IMG/VR virus record: IMGVR_UViG_3300010354_000221
Location: 1 to 38,507 of that record
DNA from: a virus
Length of the DNA stretch: 38,507 nt
Strand: one strand, 5' to 3'
Shown: positions 1-7,168 of the stretch, piece after piece
Numbering within the stretch: the first letter of the stretch is position 1
Layout of the letters: every line of letters begins with the position of its first letter
The notes under the pieces: generated by a model
The model's database searches: none
Seen by the model: the letters and a program-made list of their open reading frames with translations, nothing else
What the model was told of the DNA's origin: nothing
Position numbers and translations under genes: made by a program

Positions 1-296
1 AAAATTTCACAGCAAATCCAACTAACTATACCATTAAATTTTCCAAGAGTCAAGATAACTTGTGCGCTGCTTAATCCTGGTCGGAATGCATTAAGAGATT
101 GCTCAATAAATACGTCTTTTACGTTGTATAGATGCTTTATTTCTATTAAACGATCTTTTACTGCTTGAGCTTTCTGGAACACGGACTCAAATTTCTTAGA
201 ATCAAGGCGTATTGCTTCATTATGAAGAATATGTCCATCTTCTGTAAGAACAGTAAAACCAGTTATTGACGTACTTATATCTAAACCTAATATCAT
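1..296 (-). CDS. RuvC-like Holliday junction endonuclease, N-terminal part (cut by window edge)
   Basis: An open frame starts with ATG at 296 and runs off the left edge, giving about 98 codons. The product begins MILGLDISTSITG, the RNase H-fold opening of RuvC-family nucleases: the first metal-binding aspartate is D6 in GLDIST, followed by the TG turn. A second acidic residue lies in VFIEQS (E65), matching the spacing of E. coli RuvC D7 and E66. The stretch SSAQVILTLGKFNG after it also resembles phage RuvC-like resolvases. By family, the enzyme would resolve branched DNA during recombination or before packaging. The two C-terminal catalytic aspartates are outside the window. It begins 12 nt after the stop of the 483-aa fibre gene, with no clear Shine-Dalgarno sequence, so it is probably co-transcribed with the fibre genes. 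Another RNase H-fold nuclease is possible. Confidence 0.8.
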   Translation of the reverse strand, partial: MILGLDISTSITGFTVLTEDGHILHNEAIRLDSKKFESVFQKAQAVKDRLIEIKHLYNVKDVFIEQSLNAFRPGLSSAQVILTLGKFNGIVSWICCEI

Positions 297-308
297 ATTT
301 TTATTATA

Positions 309-1760
309 CTAAAAAGAAAGATGAGTTGTATAGGAAGTTGCAACCCAGCGTATATTTTTACCAGACGATCCAGTAACAGAAAAAGCGGTAGCTGGGCTAT
401 ATACACCAGGATGAAAAACTCCTATTGACCAAGTCGAAGCTCCAGCAGAACTAAATAATGTTGTAACAGTCGGTGTTCCTAAAACTCCAGTAGATTTTGC
501 TGCATAGGAAATTTCATAATATGCGTATTCACCATCAGAAGAAGCAGCTATTAAATGAGCTTTAACTGCTTGAAATCCAGGTACATAGTTAGAATTCCAA
601 TAATATATAGGACTTAAAAAAGTGCCTTGTCTTAATGTTGAACCATCTGTTGTTAAATAATTTGGAGTAGTTCCAGTTGTCTCTGCTCTTGTTACTAATA
701 TTGACATTTGAGCATTTCCAAGACCTGAAGCGGGAGTATTAAAAGTATTATTGCCAAAATGCCCAGATGCAAATGCAAATCTACCTTCAGTTTTAAGAGA
801 ATTAGCTTGTGTTCCACCAGGAATAACGCAATTAGAAGCCTCTATTACGTTTCTAGTACCTCCTAAAATAGAAGAGTACTGAGCAGGACTATTTGTTGTA
901 CTATTTATAGTATTATCTCTACCAGCTCCTATAAAATTTCCAACTGCTGCCGTCCCTATTGTACCTACTATTGTATTAAACTCTCCAGAGCCTATAAATG
1001 AAGCCTGACCAGCGCAATTGTTTGACCTGCCTCCAGCAATAACTTGCCAGCTATTTACTCCCATCTTATTATTTTGTCCACCACCTAAAAAAGAAAACAT
1101 ACCAGAAGAACTATTCTCTGATCCTCCGACAAGTACAGAGTACGAAGAAGGATAGCCTGTTGCCGCAGAAGTTATTGCATTTTTTAAACCACCACCTAAA
1201 AAACCATAGTATGAATTTTTTATTATATTTTCTTCTCCACCACCCAAAACAGAAAAATGAGCTCCGCTTGTAATTTCATTTTTTATACCACCGAGAATAG
1301 AAGAAGAATTTGCCGCAGCTACTTGAAATGCCTGATCTCTAACTCTCTGCAAATCTATAGAACCGCTTCCTCTTATATTTCCACCAACAGCTGTATTATC
1401 TGGTATTGACAATAAAAAAGAACCAGAAGATTTTGGTAATATTGCAATACTGATTGTTTCTGCGCTGCCAGTCGCTAATATAGCATTTATTGGCGTAATA
1501 GAATTTGGGGTTTGATTATTTATTGTTCCACTTATAACTTCAGCTAAAGAACTGCTAATAATTAATAAATTATTAGTTGTGCTAGAAGTTAAAACAATAC
1601 CAGTATTACCAGATATATAAACACCATTAGAAGATGTAATAGTCTCACTGCCACTAACGTAAAAATATGTTTCAGCACCACCACCACCGCCAGTAGTAGT
1701 GCCGCCCTCTAATTGATTAATCCTAAATCTTAAACTTGCTATATCTGTCTGTAACGACAT
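309..1760 (-). CDS. Tail fibre/adhesin with GG-x-x-N repeat head
   Basis: This is a 483-aa protein. A short N-terminal segment (about residues 1-20) could form a coiled coil and is followed by a glycine run (TTTGGGGG). The middle (about 140-330) carries imperfect repeats of the form SxxGGGxxN (for example FLGGGLKN, FLGGGQNN and VIAGGRSNN), a head-like beta-roll repeat comparable to YadA-type heads and found in phage fibres. The repeats are preceded by GSIDLQRVRDQAFQVAA. The C-terminal part (about 335-483) begins ASGHFGN...GNAQMSILVTRAET and contains TTDGSTL, a terminal domain often paired with these repeats. It is likely a trimeric host-recognition fibre or knob. The gene starts two nt after the preceding stop (TAATAATG) with no evident Shine-Dalgarno sequence, so translation is probably coupled. 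The stop codon is TAG. The receptor cannot be inferred. Confidence 0.85.
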   Translation of the reverse strand: MSLQTDIASLRFRINQLEGGTTTGGGGGAETYFYVSGSETITSSNGVYISGNTGIVLTSSTTNNLLIISSSLAEVISGTINNQTPNSITPINAILATGSAETISIAILPKSSGSFLLSIPDNTAVGGNIRGSGSIDLQRVRDQAFQVAAANSSSILGGIKNEITSGAHFSVLGGGEENIIKNSYYGFLGGGLKNAITSAATGYPSSYSVLVGGSENSSSGMFSFLGGGQNNKMGVNSWQVIAGGRSNNCAGQASFIGSGEFNTIVGTIGTAAVGNFIGAGRDNTINSTTNSPAQYSSILGGTRNVIEASNCVIPGGTQANSLKTEGRFAFASGHFGNNTFNTPASGLGNAQMSILVTRAETTGTTPNYLTTDGSTLRQGTFLSPIYYWNSNYVPGFQAVKAHLIAASSDGEYAYYEISYAAKSTGVLGTPTVTTLFSSAGASTWSIGVFHPGVYSPATAFSVTGSSGKNIRWVATSYTTHLSF

Positions 1761-1762
1761 TA

Positions 1763-3187
1763 TTATGCCACTGAGTAACTTGCAGTATTTTCATTTACAG
1801 CAATTAATCTAAAACCAGTATTTGGTGCAGCGGCGGCACTTATTGTTACCCAAACAGCAGATGAGCTTACTTCCATATCTACAGCAACTAGATCGTTTAT
1901 CCATCTACCGCTTTCATCAATCATTACGTCGGTTGTAATATGATTAAACGACGAGGTTGGGAAAGCTGCCTTACCACTTTCTTGAGTCAATGGCAAAGAT
2001 CCAGACCATTCTCCATTTGCGTCAAGAGTACCACTATATTGGAATCTTAATGCTCTATATGCACTTTGAACTGAAGCCGCTGATAAGCCCGCATTTTGTA
2101 ATGCCGCATCAATTGCATGGATGGCATCATCAATGTTAAATATTTTATATGTAGTACCTTCAACAACTACGCTGCTAGTCGGTATACTAACGTAATTAAA
2201 ACTAGCGGAAGTATGTAAAGAAGCAGTAGCCGCGATAGTTAAGCTAGAATTAACTGCAACGCCAGCTGAACCACTAATCAATACAGGTTTTAATTTATTA
2301 ACAACTAAGTCTGCTGAAGCTGGTGTCCCGCCTGTTGTTGCTTGAAATTGCCAATCATTACTTGAACTTACCCATAACAATGAAGCTGTTTCATAATTAC
2401 CGCGATTAACATAAATACCAGCAGAAGCAGAAACATAAGCGGCTTCACTTCCGCTTACTTTATTTACAACTATAATATTATCTTTGACTTCTAATACTTC
2501 TGTATTTATAATAGTTGGTGTTCCGCGTACAGTCATATTGCCTTGTACGTCTAAATCTCCTCTAATAGTAGCATCGCCACCAACAGTTAAATCGCCGCCA
2601 GCTTGTAACGTTGCAGAACCACTAATTCCCCCGTTTGTAACTAATAATGCACTATTATTAACAACAACGCCAGCGTTTGCTGTTAGCGCAGATCCATTTA
2701 TGGTTGCACCTGCGTTAGCGGTTAATGTTCCATTGCCGCCAATTGTTAAAGAACCACTTGTTGTAGTAGAACCAGTAATTCTAACACCACCTTGGAAGTC
2801 GGCCCGACCAGTTGATGAATCTAAAATAATGGATTCAGTATTAGTTCCAACCTTAATATGACCCGCGCCAACAATTAAATCCCCTTCTGTTTTAACATCA
2901 GTTGAATTTAATGTGATGGCGGTAAAACCACTACTGGATTTAATAGCATTATTATTAAGTCTTAAATCACCCCCGCTAATTGTTACGCCACCTTGATTAA
3001 CAATTAATCCCGCAGCACCAGATACAGCAAGACCAGCAGAGGCGCTTAAAGGTACATTAACAGTAACTTTACCGCTAGCTAATGATCCCGACGCTTCAAA
3101 AATTACATCATTGCCGTCAACTTTTTGTAAATTTTGTTTTGCGTTTAAATCAGTTAAAGACCTAACTTTTCTTCTAGTAGTAGCCAT
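1763..3187 (-). CDS. Tail fibre protein with shared N- and C-terminal modules
   Basis: This is a 474-aa Gly/Ser/Thr-rich fibre. The N-terminus (VRSLTDLNAKQ, then DGNDVIFEASGSL) matches the start of the 176-aa protein encoded just upstream. The shaft consists of short beta-repeats with VNNSAL, LTVGGDATI and GDLDVQGNMTV units, a pattern of phage fibre beta-helices. A TEVLEVKDNIIVV segment near residue 230 parallels TENLFIEDKKVVIA in the 412-aa fibre. The last 100 residues (SLPLTQ, WINDLVAV, FRLIAVNENTASYSV) form a module shared with the 176-aa protein. The start is supported by AGAGGA about 10 nt upstream. The 32-nt gap before the gene carries the ACTATTTATA motif. It is very likely a virion fibre; whether it is structural or receptor-binding is not known. 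Confidence 0.88.
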   Translation of the reverse strand: MATTRRKVRSLTDLNAKQNLQKVDGNDVIFEASGSLASGKVTVNVPLSASAGLAVSGAAGLIVNQGGVTISGGDLRLNNNAIKSSSGFTAITLNSTDVKTEGDLIVGAGHIKVGTNTESIILDSSTGRADFQGGVRITGSTTTSGSLTIGGNGTLTANAGATINGSALTANAGVVVNNSALLVTNGGISGSATLQAGGDLTVGGDATIRGDLDVQGNMTVRGTPTIINTEVLEVKDNIIVVNKVSGSEAAYVSASAGIYVNRGNYETASLLWVSSSNDWQFQATTGGTPASADLVVNKLKPVLISGSAGVAVNSSLTIAATASLHTSASFNYVSIPTSSVVVEGTTYKIFNIDDAIHAIDAALQNAGLSAASVQSAYRALRFQYSGTLDANGEWSGSLPLTQESGKAAFPTSSFNHITTDVMIDESGRWINDLVAVDMEVSSSAVWVTISAAAAPNTGFRLIAVNENTASYSVA

Positions 3188-3208
3188 ATTTTATTCCTCT
3201 ATTATTTT

Positions 3209-3218
3209 TATAAATAGT
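3209..3218 (-). promoter_or_regulatory. ACTATTTATA motif, candidate late promoter or processing signal
   Basis: The coding strand reads ACTATTTATA directly after the stop of the 176-aa gene, about 22 nt before the ATG of the 474-aa gene. It is one of six close matches lying just upstream of genes. Promoter activity is inferred from recurrence and position only. Confidence 0.4.
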
Positions 3219-3219
3219 T

Positions 3220-3750
3220 TTAAGAAACATCATAAGCAGTTGGATTCTCATTGATTGCCAATAATTTATAAGAACCAGACGTTGCTATATCTGGGGCGTA
3301 CATACCAACAAAAACTTGTGATGCGCTAGTAAATAGCTCGTAAGCAATAATATCATTAACCCAATTAGCAGAACCACTTTCTTTAACCATTAAATTAATA
3401 ATAAAATAATCTTGATCCGCAACGGCAAAAGATGAACTTCCATATTGCGTTAAAGGTAAAGCTTCTTCCGCGTAACCTTCAGCGTTAAAAGTCCCAGTGA
3501 CCTTATATCTTAATTTTTTATAATTAACATTAACGATAGTGGTATCAGCACCACCACCAGAAGCAGATATGTTTGTTAAATATCTACCATCACCGACAAA
3601 AAACGATGCAGTGATTGGTAGTGAAGAACTTACAGTACCATTGTTTAATGAACCAGATATTTTAAAAAGAACATTACCGTCAATATCTTGCTTAATAACT
3701 TGTTTTTTAGTTAAAAGGTCTGTAAGAACTTTTACTGGCTTTACTGCCAT
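3220..3750 (-). CDS. Short fibre protein (N- and C-terminal modules without shaft)
   Basis: This is a 176-aa protein whose first 50 residues (VKVLTDLLTKKQ, DGNVLFKISGSL) resemble the N-terminus of the 474-aa fibre, and whose last 100 residues (ALPLTQYGSSSF, WVNDIIAYEL, YKLLAINENPTAYDV) resemble that fibre's C-terminus. Between them lies only a short FVGDGRYLTNI segment, a motif common at fibre joints, and a glycine stretch. It therefore looks like a minimal fibre: the same attachment and end domains with almost no shaft. AGAGGA lies about 13 nt before the ATG. The gene begins 5 nt after the stop of the 84-aa gene. It could be a short tail fibre, a baseplate adaptor, or a capping paralogue of the longer fibre. 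Confidence 0.85.
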   Translation of the reverse strand: MAVKPVKVLTDLLTKKQVIKQDIDGNVLFKISGSLNNGTVSSSLPITASFFVGDGRYLTNISASGGGADTTIVNVNYKKLRYKVTGTFNAEGYAEEALPLTQYGSSSFAVADQDYFIINLMVKESGSANWVNDIIAYELFTSASQVFVGMYAPDIATSGSYKLLAINENPTAYDVS

Positions 3751-3755
3751 TTAAT

Positions 3756-4010
3756 TTATTCCTCTATCCCGTATTGCCGCTTTATTTCTTTTAAATTTTT
3801 AAGAAAATCAGGTTGTATTCCTTGCAAACGGGCCTTTTTATTTAATATATCTTTAATTAGTTCTAACTGTCGCTTTTGTGATTTTAATAATTCTAAAGCT
3901 TCTTGTTTAGAAACCTTTTCTTTATCTATTTTTAGACGAAATTCTTTTAATTTTGTTCTTATAATATATACCCAATTTGCAACTTGTATAAAATTAAAAC
4001 TATACTTCAT
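3756..4010 (-). CDS. Small charged coiled-coil protein, function unknown
   Basis: This is an 84-aa protein rich in Lys, Glu, Leu and Ile with long predicted helices (KLKEFRLKIDKEKVSKQ, LLKSQKRQLELIKDIL). It has no signal peptide or membrane segment, and I do not recognise a family. Its ATG lies inside the end of the preceding 67-aa gene (11-nt overlap), so the two are translationally coupled and may act together. It sits between a terminator and the fibre genes. A fibre-assembly chaperone or small virion linker is conceivable, but nothing in the sequence proves it. Codon use resembles its neighbours and the frame is intact. Confidence 0.75.
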   Translation of the reverse strand: MKYSFNFIQVANWVYIIRTKLKEFRLKIDKEKVSKQEALELLKSQKRQLELIKDILNKKARLQGIQPDFLKNLKEIKRQYGIEE

Positions 4011-4203
4011 ATTCTTCTTCGCTTTCTGTTTCTATTTCTGCTATAATTTTGTCATATTTTTTAGACATTTTATCAATTTCATCAAAAATTTCCTGCTTAT
4101 TTTTTAATAATTGCGCCTGTGATTTTATATCTTTTACGTGAAACAAAATTAATTTTGTCATTTCATCAAAATCTTTTAATAAATAAGTTATTTTTCGCTT
4201 CAT
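4000..4203 (-). CDS. Small acidic-tailed coiled-coil protein, function unknown
   Basis: This is a 67-aa protein, mostly helical and highly charged, with a basic start (MKRKITYLLKDF), a helical centre (KNKQEIFDEIDKMSKKYDKI) and an acidic tail (ETESEEEYEV). GAGG lies 6 nt upstream of the ATG, supporting translation. It is the first gene after the intrinsic terminator at 4229-4261, and a copy of the ACTATTTAT motif sits just upstream of its ribosome-binding site. It overlaps the next gene by 11 nt and ends with TAG. No family recognised. Its position suggests a helper of fibre assembly or a minor virion component; this is inference. Confidence 0.72.
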   Translation of the reverse strand: MKRKITYLLKDFDEMTKLILFHVKDIKSQAQLLKNKQEIFDEIDKMSKKYDKIIAEIETESEEEYEV

Positions 4204-4214
4204 TTAATCCTCAA

Positions 4215-4224
4215 AATAAATAGT
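4215..4224 (-). promoter_or_regulatory. ACTATTTATT motif after terminator, candidate promoter
   Basis: The coding strand reads ACTATTTATT between the terminator's U-tract and the GAGG ribosome-binding site of the 67-aa gene, about 11 nt from its ATG. A signal to restart expression, or a processing site, would make sense right after a terminator. If it were a promoter -10 element, the transcript would have almost no leader, so processing is an alternative. Confidence 0.4.
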
Positions 4225-4228
4225 ATAC

Positions 4229-4261
4229 AAAAAAACAGGGCGGCATTTTAAGCCGCCCTGT
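4229..4261 (-). terminator. Rho-independent terminator after the 412-aa fibre gene
   Basis: On the coding strand a perfect 10-bp GC-rich stem (ACAGGGCGGC / GCCGCCCTGT, at 4252-4261 and 4235-4244) encloses a 7-nt loop, followed at once by a run of seven T. This is a textbook intrinsic terminator for minus-strand transcription, and it stands out in the AT-rich context. It lies 25 nt past the stop of the 412-aa fibre gene. An AT-only inverted repeat (4264-4271 / 4281-4288) precedes it, overlapping that stop codon. Confidence 0.92.
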
Positions 4262-4286
4262 CCAAAATTATAAATAATTAATAATT

Positions 4287-5525
4287 TTAAACCGCACCAG
4301 ATGCTTCATTAACAAGAATCAATCTTACAGCTGCTCCGCTTGTTAAAGCTGGAGCACTAATAGTAACTTTTGGAAACCAATAGTTTGCTGAAGCAGTTCC
4401 TGGTCCTGAAATATTTGAAGCAGTTACTGTAACAGAAACAAGATCGTTTGTCCAGCTGTTAGCACCTGCGGCCTTTACGGCCACATCAAAAGAAGCAGAT
4501 GTTAATAAATTAATTAAATCACCAGCTGTGCTAGCAGTAAGACCAGTGACGGCTTTGTAATAATGATCTGTACCGTTATCACCGAAACCAACAGAACCGC
4601 TAAACAAGAAAGAAACGTCACTTTGCCCATCGTGAGGAGCCTGCACCGCTGTACGTAGACCGTAATAAGAGGATCTAGTTATACCGCCGCCGATGCTTGT
4701 ATCTAACTCTTTTATTGCCTCAAGAACATTAACAAAACCGCCATCGTAAGAAGTATTAGTCAGGTTCGTGAATGTTTTTCCAGACCCTGTTATTTGTAGA
4801 TTAGGACGTATATAGACGTTTGATGATTGAATTTCAACTTCTGCATCGCCACCTAAAACGCTGGGGCCTAAAGAAACGGTAGCTCCTTTTATATCAACTT
4901 GAGAACCGCTCATTACTACGCGAGAGTCTGTAACACCAACATAATTTCCAGTAGATCCGCTGGTTATTGCAAAACCAGTTCCGCCCATTCCTAGGTCTAG
5001 TGTTTTTACCGCGACTGCACCACCAATTTTAACACCCTTATCAGCAGCAGCTCCTAACCAATGAGATGATCTAAGCTCATGCTCTGCATCGGAAGAAGAA
5101 ACGAATGTAATTGAAGAAATTGCATCAGTTCCATCGTTATTTACACCACCGATAAACAAACCAGCGCCATTTACAGCTGAAGCTAGAGTTGACCCAGAGG
5201 CGATAACAACTTTTTTATCTTCAATAAATAAATTTTCAGTATCAATTTTTGTTAAAGTACCATTAACAGTTAAATTTCCATCAACTGTTAGCCCACCAGC
5301 ACCAACATTTAATGTACCAAAACTTGAAACTCCGCTTGAGCTAACTGCGCTTGCTGTAAGCGCATTTAAAAATTCTGATGAACCAGTAACTTTTATACCA
5401 TTAGCTGTAATTGTAGCCCCATTAGCTACAGTTAAAGAACCATTGCCGCCTACCGATAATGAGCCACTTGTGCTTAACGCACCAGAAACTTGTAATGCAG
5501 TTAAAATTTTTAATGGATTTGCCAT
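4287..5525 (-). CDS. Tail fibre protein
   Basis: This is a 412-aa fibre. It begins MANPLKILTALQVSG, a weak match to the start of the 176- and 474-aa fibres. A shaft of short beta-repeats follows (SGSLSVGGNGSLTV, NVGAGGLTVDGNLTVNG), then TENLFIEDKKVVIASGS, a module also common in cyanophage fibres and paralleled in the 474-aa protein. A middle domain contains LFIGGVNNDGTDA. The end (SWTNDLVSVTVTA, AAVRLILVNEASGAV) matches the WxNDLV...RLIxVNE module of the other two fibres, though with a longer insert. An AGGA lies about 10 nt upstream of the ATG, next to a small GGTC-TTTT-GACC hairpin. It is the last gene before a strong terminator. Trimeric assembly is expected for the family but cannot be seen here. 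Confidence 0.88.
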   Translation of the reverse strand: MANPLKILTALQVSGALSTSGSLSVGGNGSLTVANGATITANGIKVTGSSEFLNALTASAVSSSGVSSFGTLNVGAGGLTVDGNLTVNGTLTKIDTENLFIEDKKVVIASGSTLASAVNGAGLFIGGVNNDGTDAISSITFVSSSDAEHELRSSHWLGAAADKGVKIGGAVAVKTLDLGMGGTGFAITSGSTGNYVGVTDSRVVMSGSQVDIKGATVSLGPSVLGGDAEVEIQSSNVYIRPNLQITGSGKTFTNLTNTSYDGGFVNVLEAIKELDTSIGGGITRSSYYGLRTAVQAPHDGQSDVSFLFSGSVGFGDNGTDHYYKAVTGLTASTAGDLINLLTSASFDVAVKAAGANSWTNDLVSVTVTASNISGPGTASANYWFPKVTISAPALTSGAAVRLILVNEASGAV

Positions 5526-5569
5526 TTATTTTTTTCCTGGTCAAAAGACCGTTTTAAGTATTTCTTTTA

Positions 5570-5579
5570 AATAAATAGT
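5570..5579 (-). promoter_or_regulatory. ACTATTTATT motif, candidate late promoter or processing signal
   Basis: ACTATTTATT on the coding strand in the 68-nt gap between the gp15-like gene and the 412-aa fibre gene, about 45 nt before the latter's ATG. Here it is also the right part of a 7-bp inverted repeat (AAATAAA-CTA-TTTATTT). The function is inferred from recurrence. Confidence 0.42.
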
Positions 5580-5593
5580 TTATTTTTTTTAAA

Positions 5594-6670
5594 CTATCCA
5601 ATTATTGTAACCGTATAAGAGCCTTGTTCTATAATATCACCCATGTCTATTGACAGATTATTTAAATCAGTAAAAGTCACAGATACTTCGACAAATGAAT
5701 AATCTCCAAAATTTTCTCTTATACGGACAAACATGTCTCTTGTTGCAAGATTATGATTTATTGTATAAACAGAATCAATGCCGTTGCCAATATTATAAGT
5801 TTTTTTAACAGCAATTGTTGATGTAGCCTGAACCCCTGCATTTCTAAAAAGTTGCGGAGCTTCTTTTTGTTTTTTAGGCTCTTCTTGTATAATTGTTAAA
5901 TTTTCTTTTGGTATAACAACATCAACTGCGTTTTCTTGTACTATTACTTGAGGTTTTTCTTGATTGTTACCTTCTCCAATCAGGTAACCTAATACTTTCA
6001 CAGTTATTACGGACTTATATTTTCTCTCTTCTTCCCCAAGATTTGCTATACTGTCTTGTTGAAAATTAGAATCCATAAAACATTCGTATTTGTAGCCTTC
6101 CTTTTCTATAACAAAATAACTTTGAGCAGTTCTAGACATAAAAGGCTGAATTGCCTCATTCATCTGACTTTGATAATTTGTTACTATATTAATTTTGTAT
6201 TCCACAGTAATGTAAACGGGTATAGGAATAGAATAAAATTGATATACTTTTTTTTTATTTTTTTTAGATGTTATAAAATTTACTTGATTTCTTGTTCTAA
6301 GAGTTTCTTGATTAGCAAAATTAGATGTTTTGTCTTGGTTTAATTCTTTTGCATAATAAAATCTATCTTTTGTCGGAGAAACATTGGCCTGATATGACCC
6401 TTTTTTTGTAGGATCTTTTGTGGTTGAAACTCTTTCTATCGAAATAATAGGAGGGATAAGCGATCCATTTTTATCGCGTATTTCTCTATTATTTTTTATT
6501 TGATAAGCTCTTTCGGCTGAAGCCCAAATAACTGGTATCTTCTCCCAGCCATTTATAGTTGTACAAAAAAGATTCAAACCTTCAACATAATCTAAGAAAG
6601 CAGCATCAATTGTTTCAATTGAGCTTTGATTAAAAAAATTTGTTTTTGTGTCAAAGGATCCTTTTTCCAT
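5594..6670 (-). CDS. Probable T4 gp15-like tail sheath stabiliser with a fused fibre-type C-terminal domain
   Basis: This is a 358-aa protein. Residues 1-235 follow the order of blocks in T4 gp15 (272 aa), the tail-terminator/sheath-stabilising ring: an early IPVIWASAERAYQIK (gp15 has VPITYASKEHF), then LIPPIISIERVS, then PIPVYITVEYKINIVTNYQ, QMNEAIQPFMSRTAQSYF and an EERKYKSVITVKVLGYLIG strand. In T4 this protein closes the tail tube and sheath and joins the tail to the head. A linker (about 236-280) leads to an extra domain (about 284-358) with YNIGNGIDSVYTINHNL, TRDMFVRI and SYTVTIIG. That is the HNL-type beta-sandwich seen at the ends of phage fibres, and it is not in T4 gp15. No clear Shine-Dalgarno is present. 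The gp15 assignment rests on motif order read by eye. Confidence 0.65.
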   Translation of the reverse strand: MEKGSFDTKTNFFNQSSIETIDAAFLDYVEGLNLFCTTINGWEKIPVIWASAERAYQIKNNREIRDKNGSLIPPIISIERVSTTKDPTKKGSYQANVSPTKDRFYYAKELNQDKTSNFANQETLRTRNQVNFITSKKNKKKVYQFYSIPIPVYITVEYKINIVTNYQSQMNEAIQPFMSRTAQSYFVIEKEGYKYECFMDSNFQQDSIANLGEEERKYKSVITVKVLGYLIGEGNNQEKPQVIVQENAVDVVIPKENLTIIQEEPKKQKEAPQLFRNAGVQATSTIAVKKTYNIGNGIDSVYTINHNLATRDMFVRIRENFGDYSFVEVSVTFTDLNNLSIDMGDIIEQGSYTVTIIG

Positions 6671-6681
6671 TTAATTTTGCT

Positions 6682-7167
6682 TTAAGCTTTTTGATAACTA
6701 GCCACTATATTATATATAAAAAAATTACTTAAGTTGTCTGAGGAGGAGGCGTATACACTATAAACTTCAGTTCCAGACAATGGAATTTGTTTAAAGAAAA
6801 CAAAATCTGAGCTTGAAATTTGTATTTCATACGCTTCAGATGACGCGCTTATTAGAACAGAGCCAGTGTAATTCCCATTATCAATATCTGCTTGCACAAG
6901 AATGAATGCATTTTGATTTGGAATTGGGCTTGGTAGAGTGCTAATTGGATAAAATCTTGTTAAAGCTGTTGAAGATGTAGAAGAACAATCGGCAGCTCCC
7001 GCAAATACATTAAAAATTAAACTATTATTAAATCTAAATTGATTTGATTCGCTTTCCCACACCAAAACTCCCGCGTCTGGAGGAGAATTTGTAGTAATAT
7101 CTCTGCCTTGAATCTGTGTAGCGTTGCCGCCACCAGCACTAGAATTAATTGGATAACTAATAGGCAT
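6682..7167 (-). CDS. Small fibre/attachment protein with a GVLVWESESNQF module
   Basis: This is a 161-aa protein. Its N-terminus contains ATQIQGRDITTNSPPDAG followed by VLVWESESNQFRF. That is the recurring QGRxVxxxxPxxGxVLxWxxxxNxW repeat seen at the N-termini of many phage and prophage fibres. The rest is beta-rich and serine-rich (SSTSSTALTRFYPI, YTGSVLISASSEAYEIQISS). It has no membrane segment or enzyme motif. AAGGAT lies about 14 nt upstream of the ATG and the previous gene ends 1 nt away, so it is part of the fibre operon. It is probably a short fibre or adaptor; the receptor or partner is unknown. Confidence 0.8.
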   Translation of the reverse strand: MPISYPINSSAGGGNATQIQGRDITTNSPPDAGVLVWESESNQFRFNNSLIFNVFAGAADCSSTSSTALTRFYPISTLPSPIPNQNAFILVQADIDNGNYTGSVLISASSEAYEIQISSSDFVFFKQIPLSGTEVYSVYASSSDNLSNFFIYNIVASYQKA

Positions 7168-7168
7168 T

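Noticed and set aside
3756-4203. Toxin-antitoxin pair (67- and 84-aa overlapping genes)
   Set aside because: Overlap and size fit superficially, but no toxin fold, DNA-binding motif or operator is visible, and the context is fibre genes.
5530-5560. Hairpin GGTC-TTTT-GACC before the 412-aa fibre as terminator or riboswitch
   Set aside because: A 4-bp stem without a T-run is too weak; at most a minor structure near the ribosome-binding site.
3209-5579. TATAAATA on the plus strand as a T4-type late promoter
   Set aside because: The TATAAATAG string points along the plus strand, where there are no genes. If the site is functional it must be read as ACTATTTATW on the coding strand, so a direct T4 late-promoter call is not supported.
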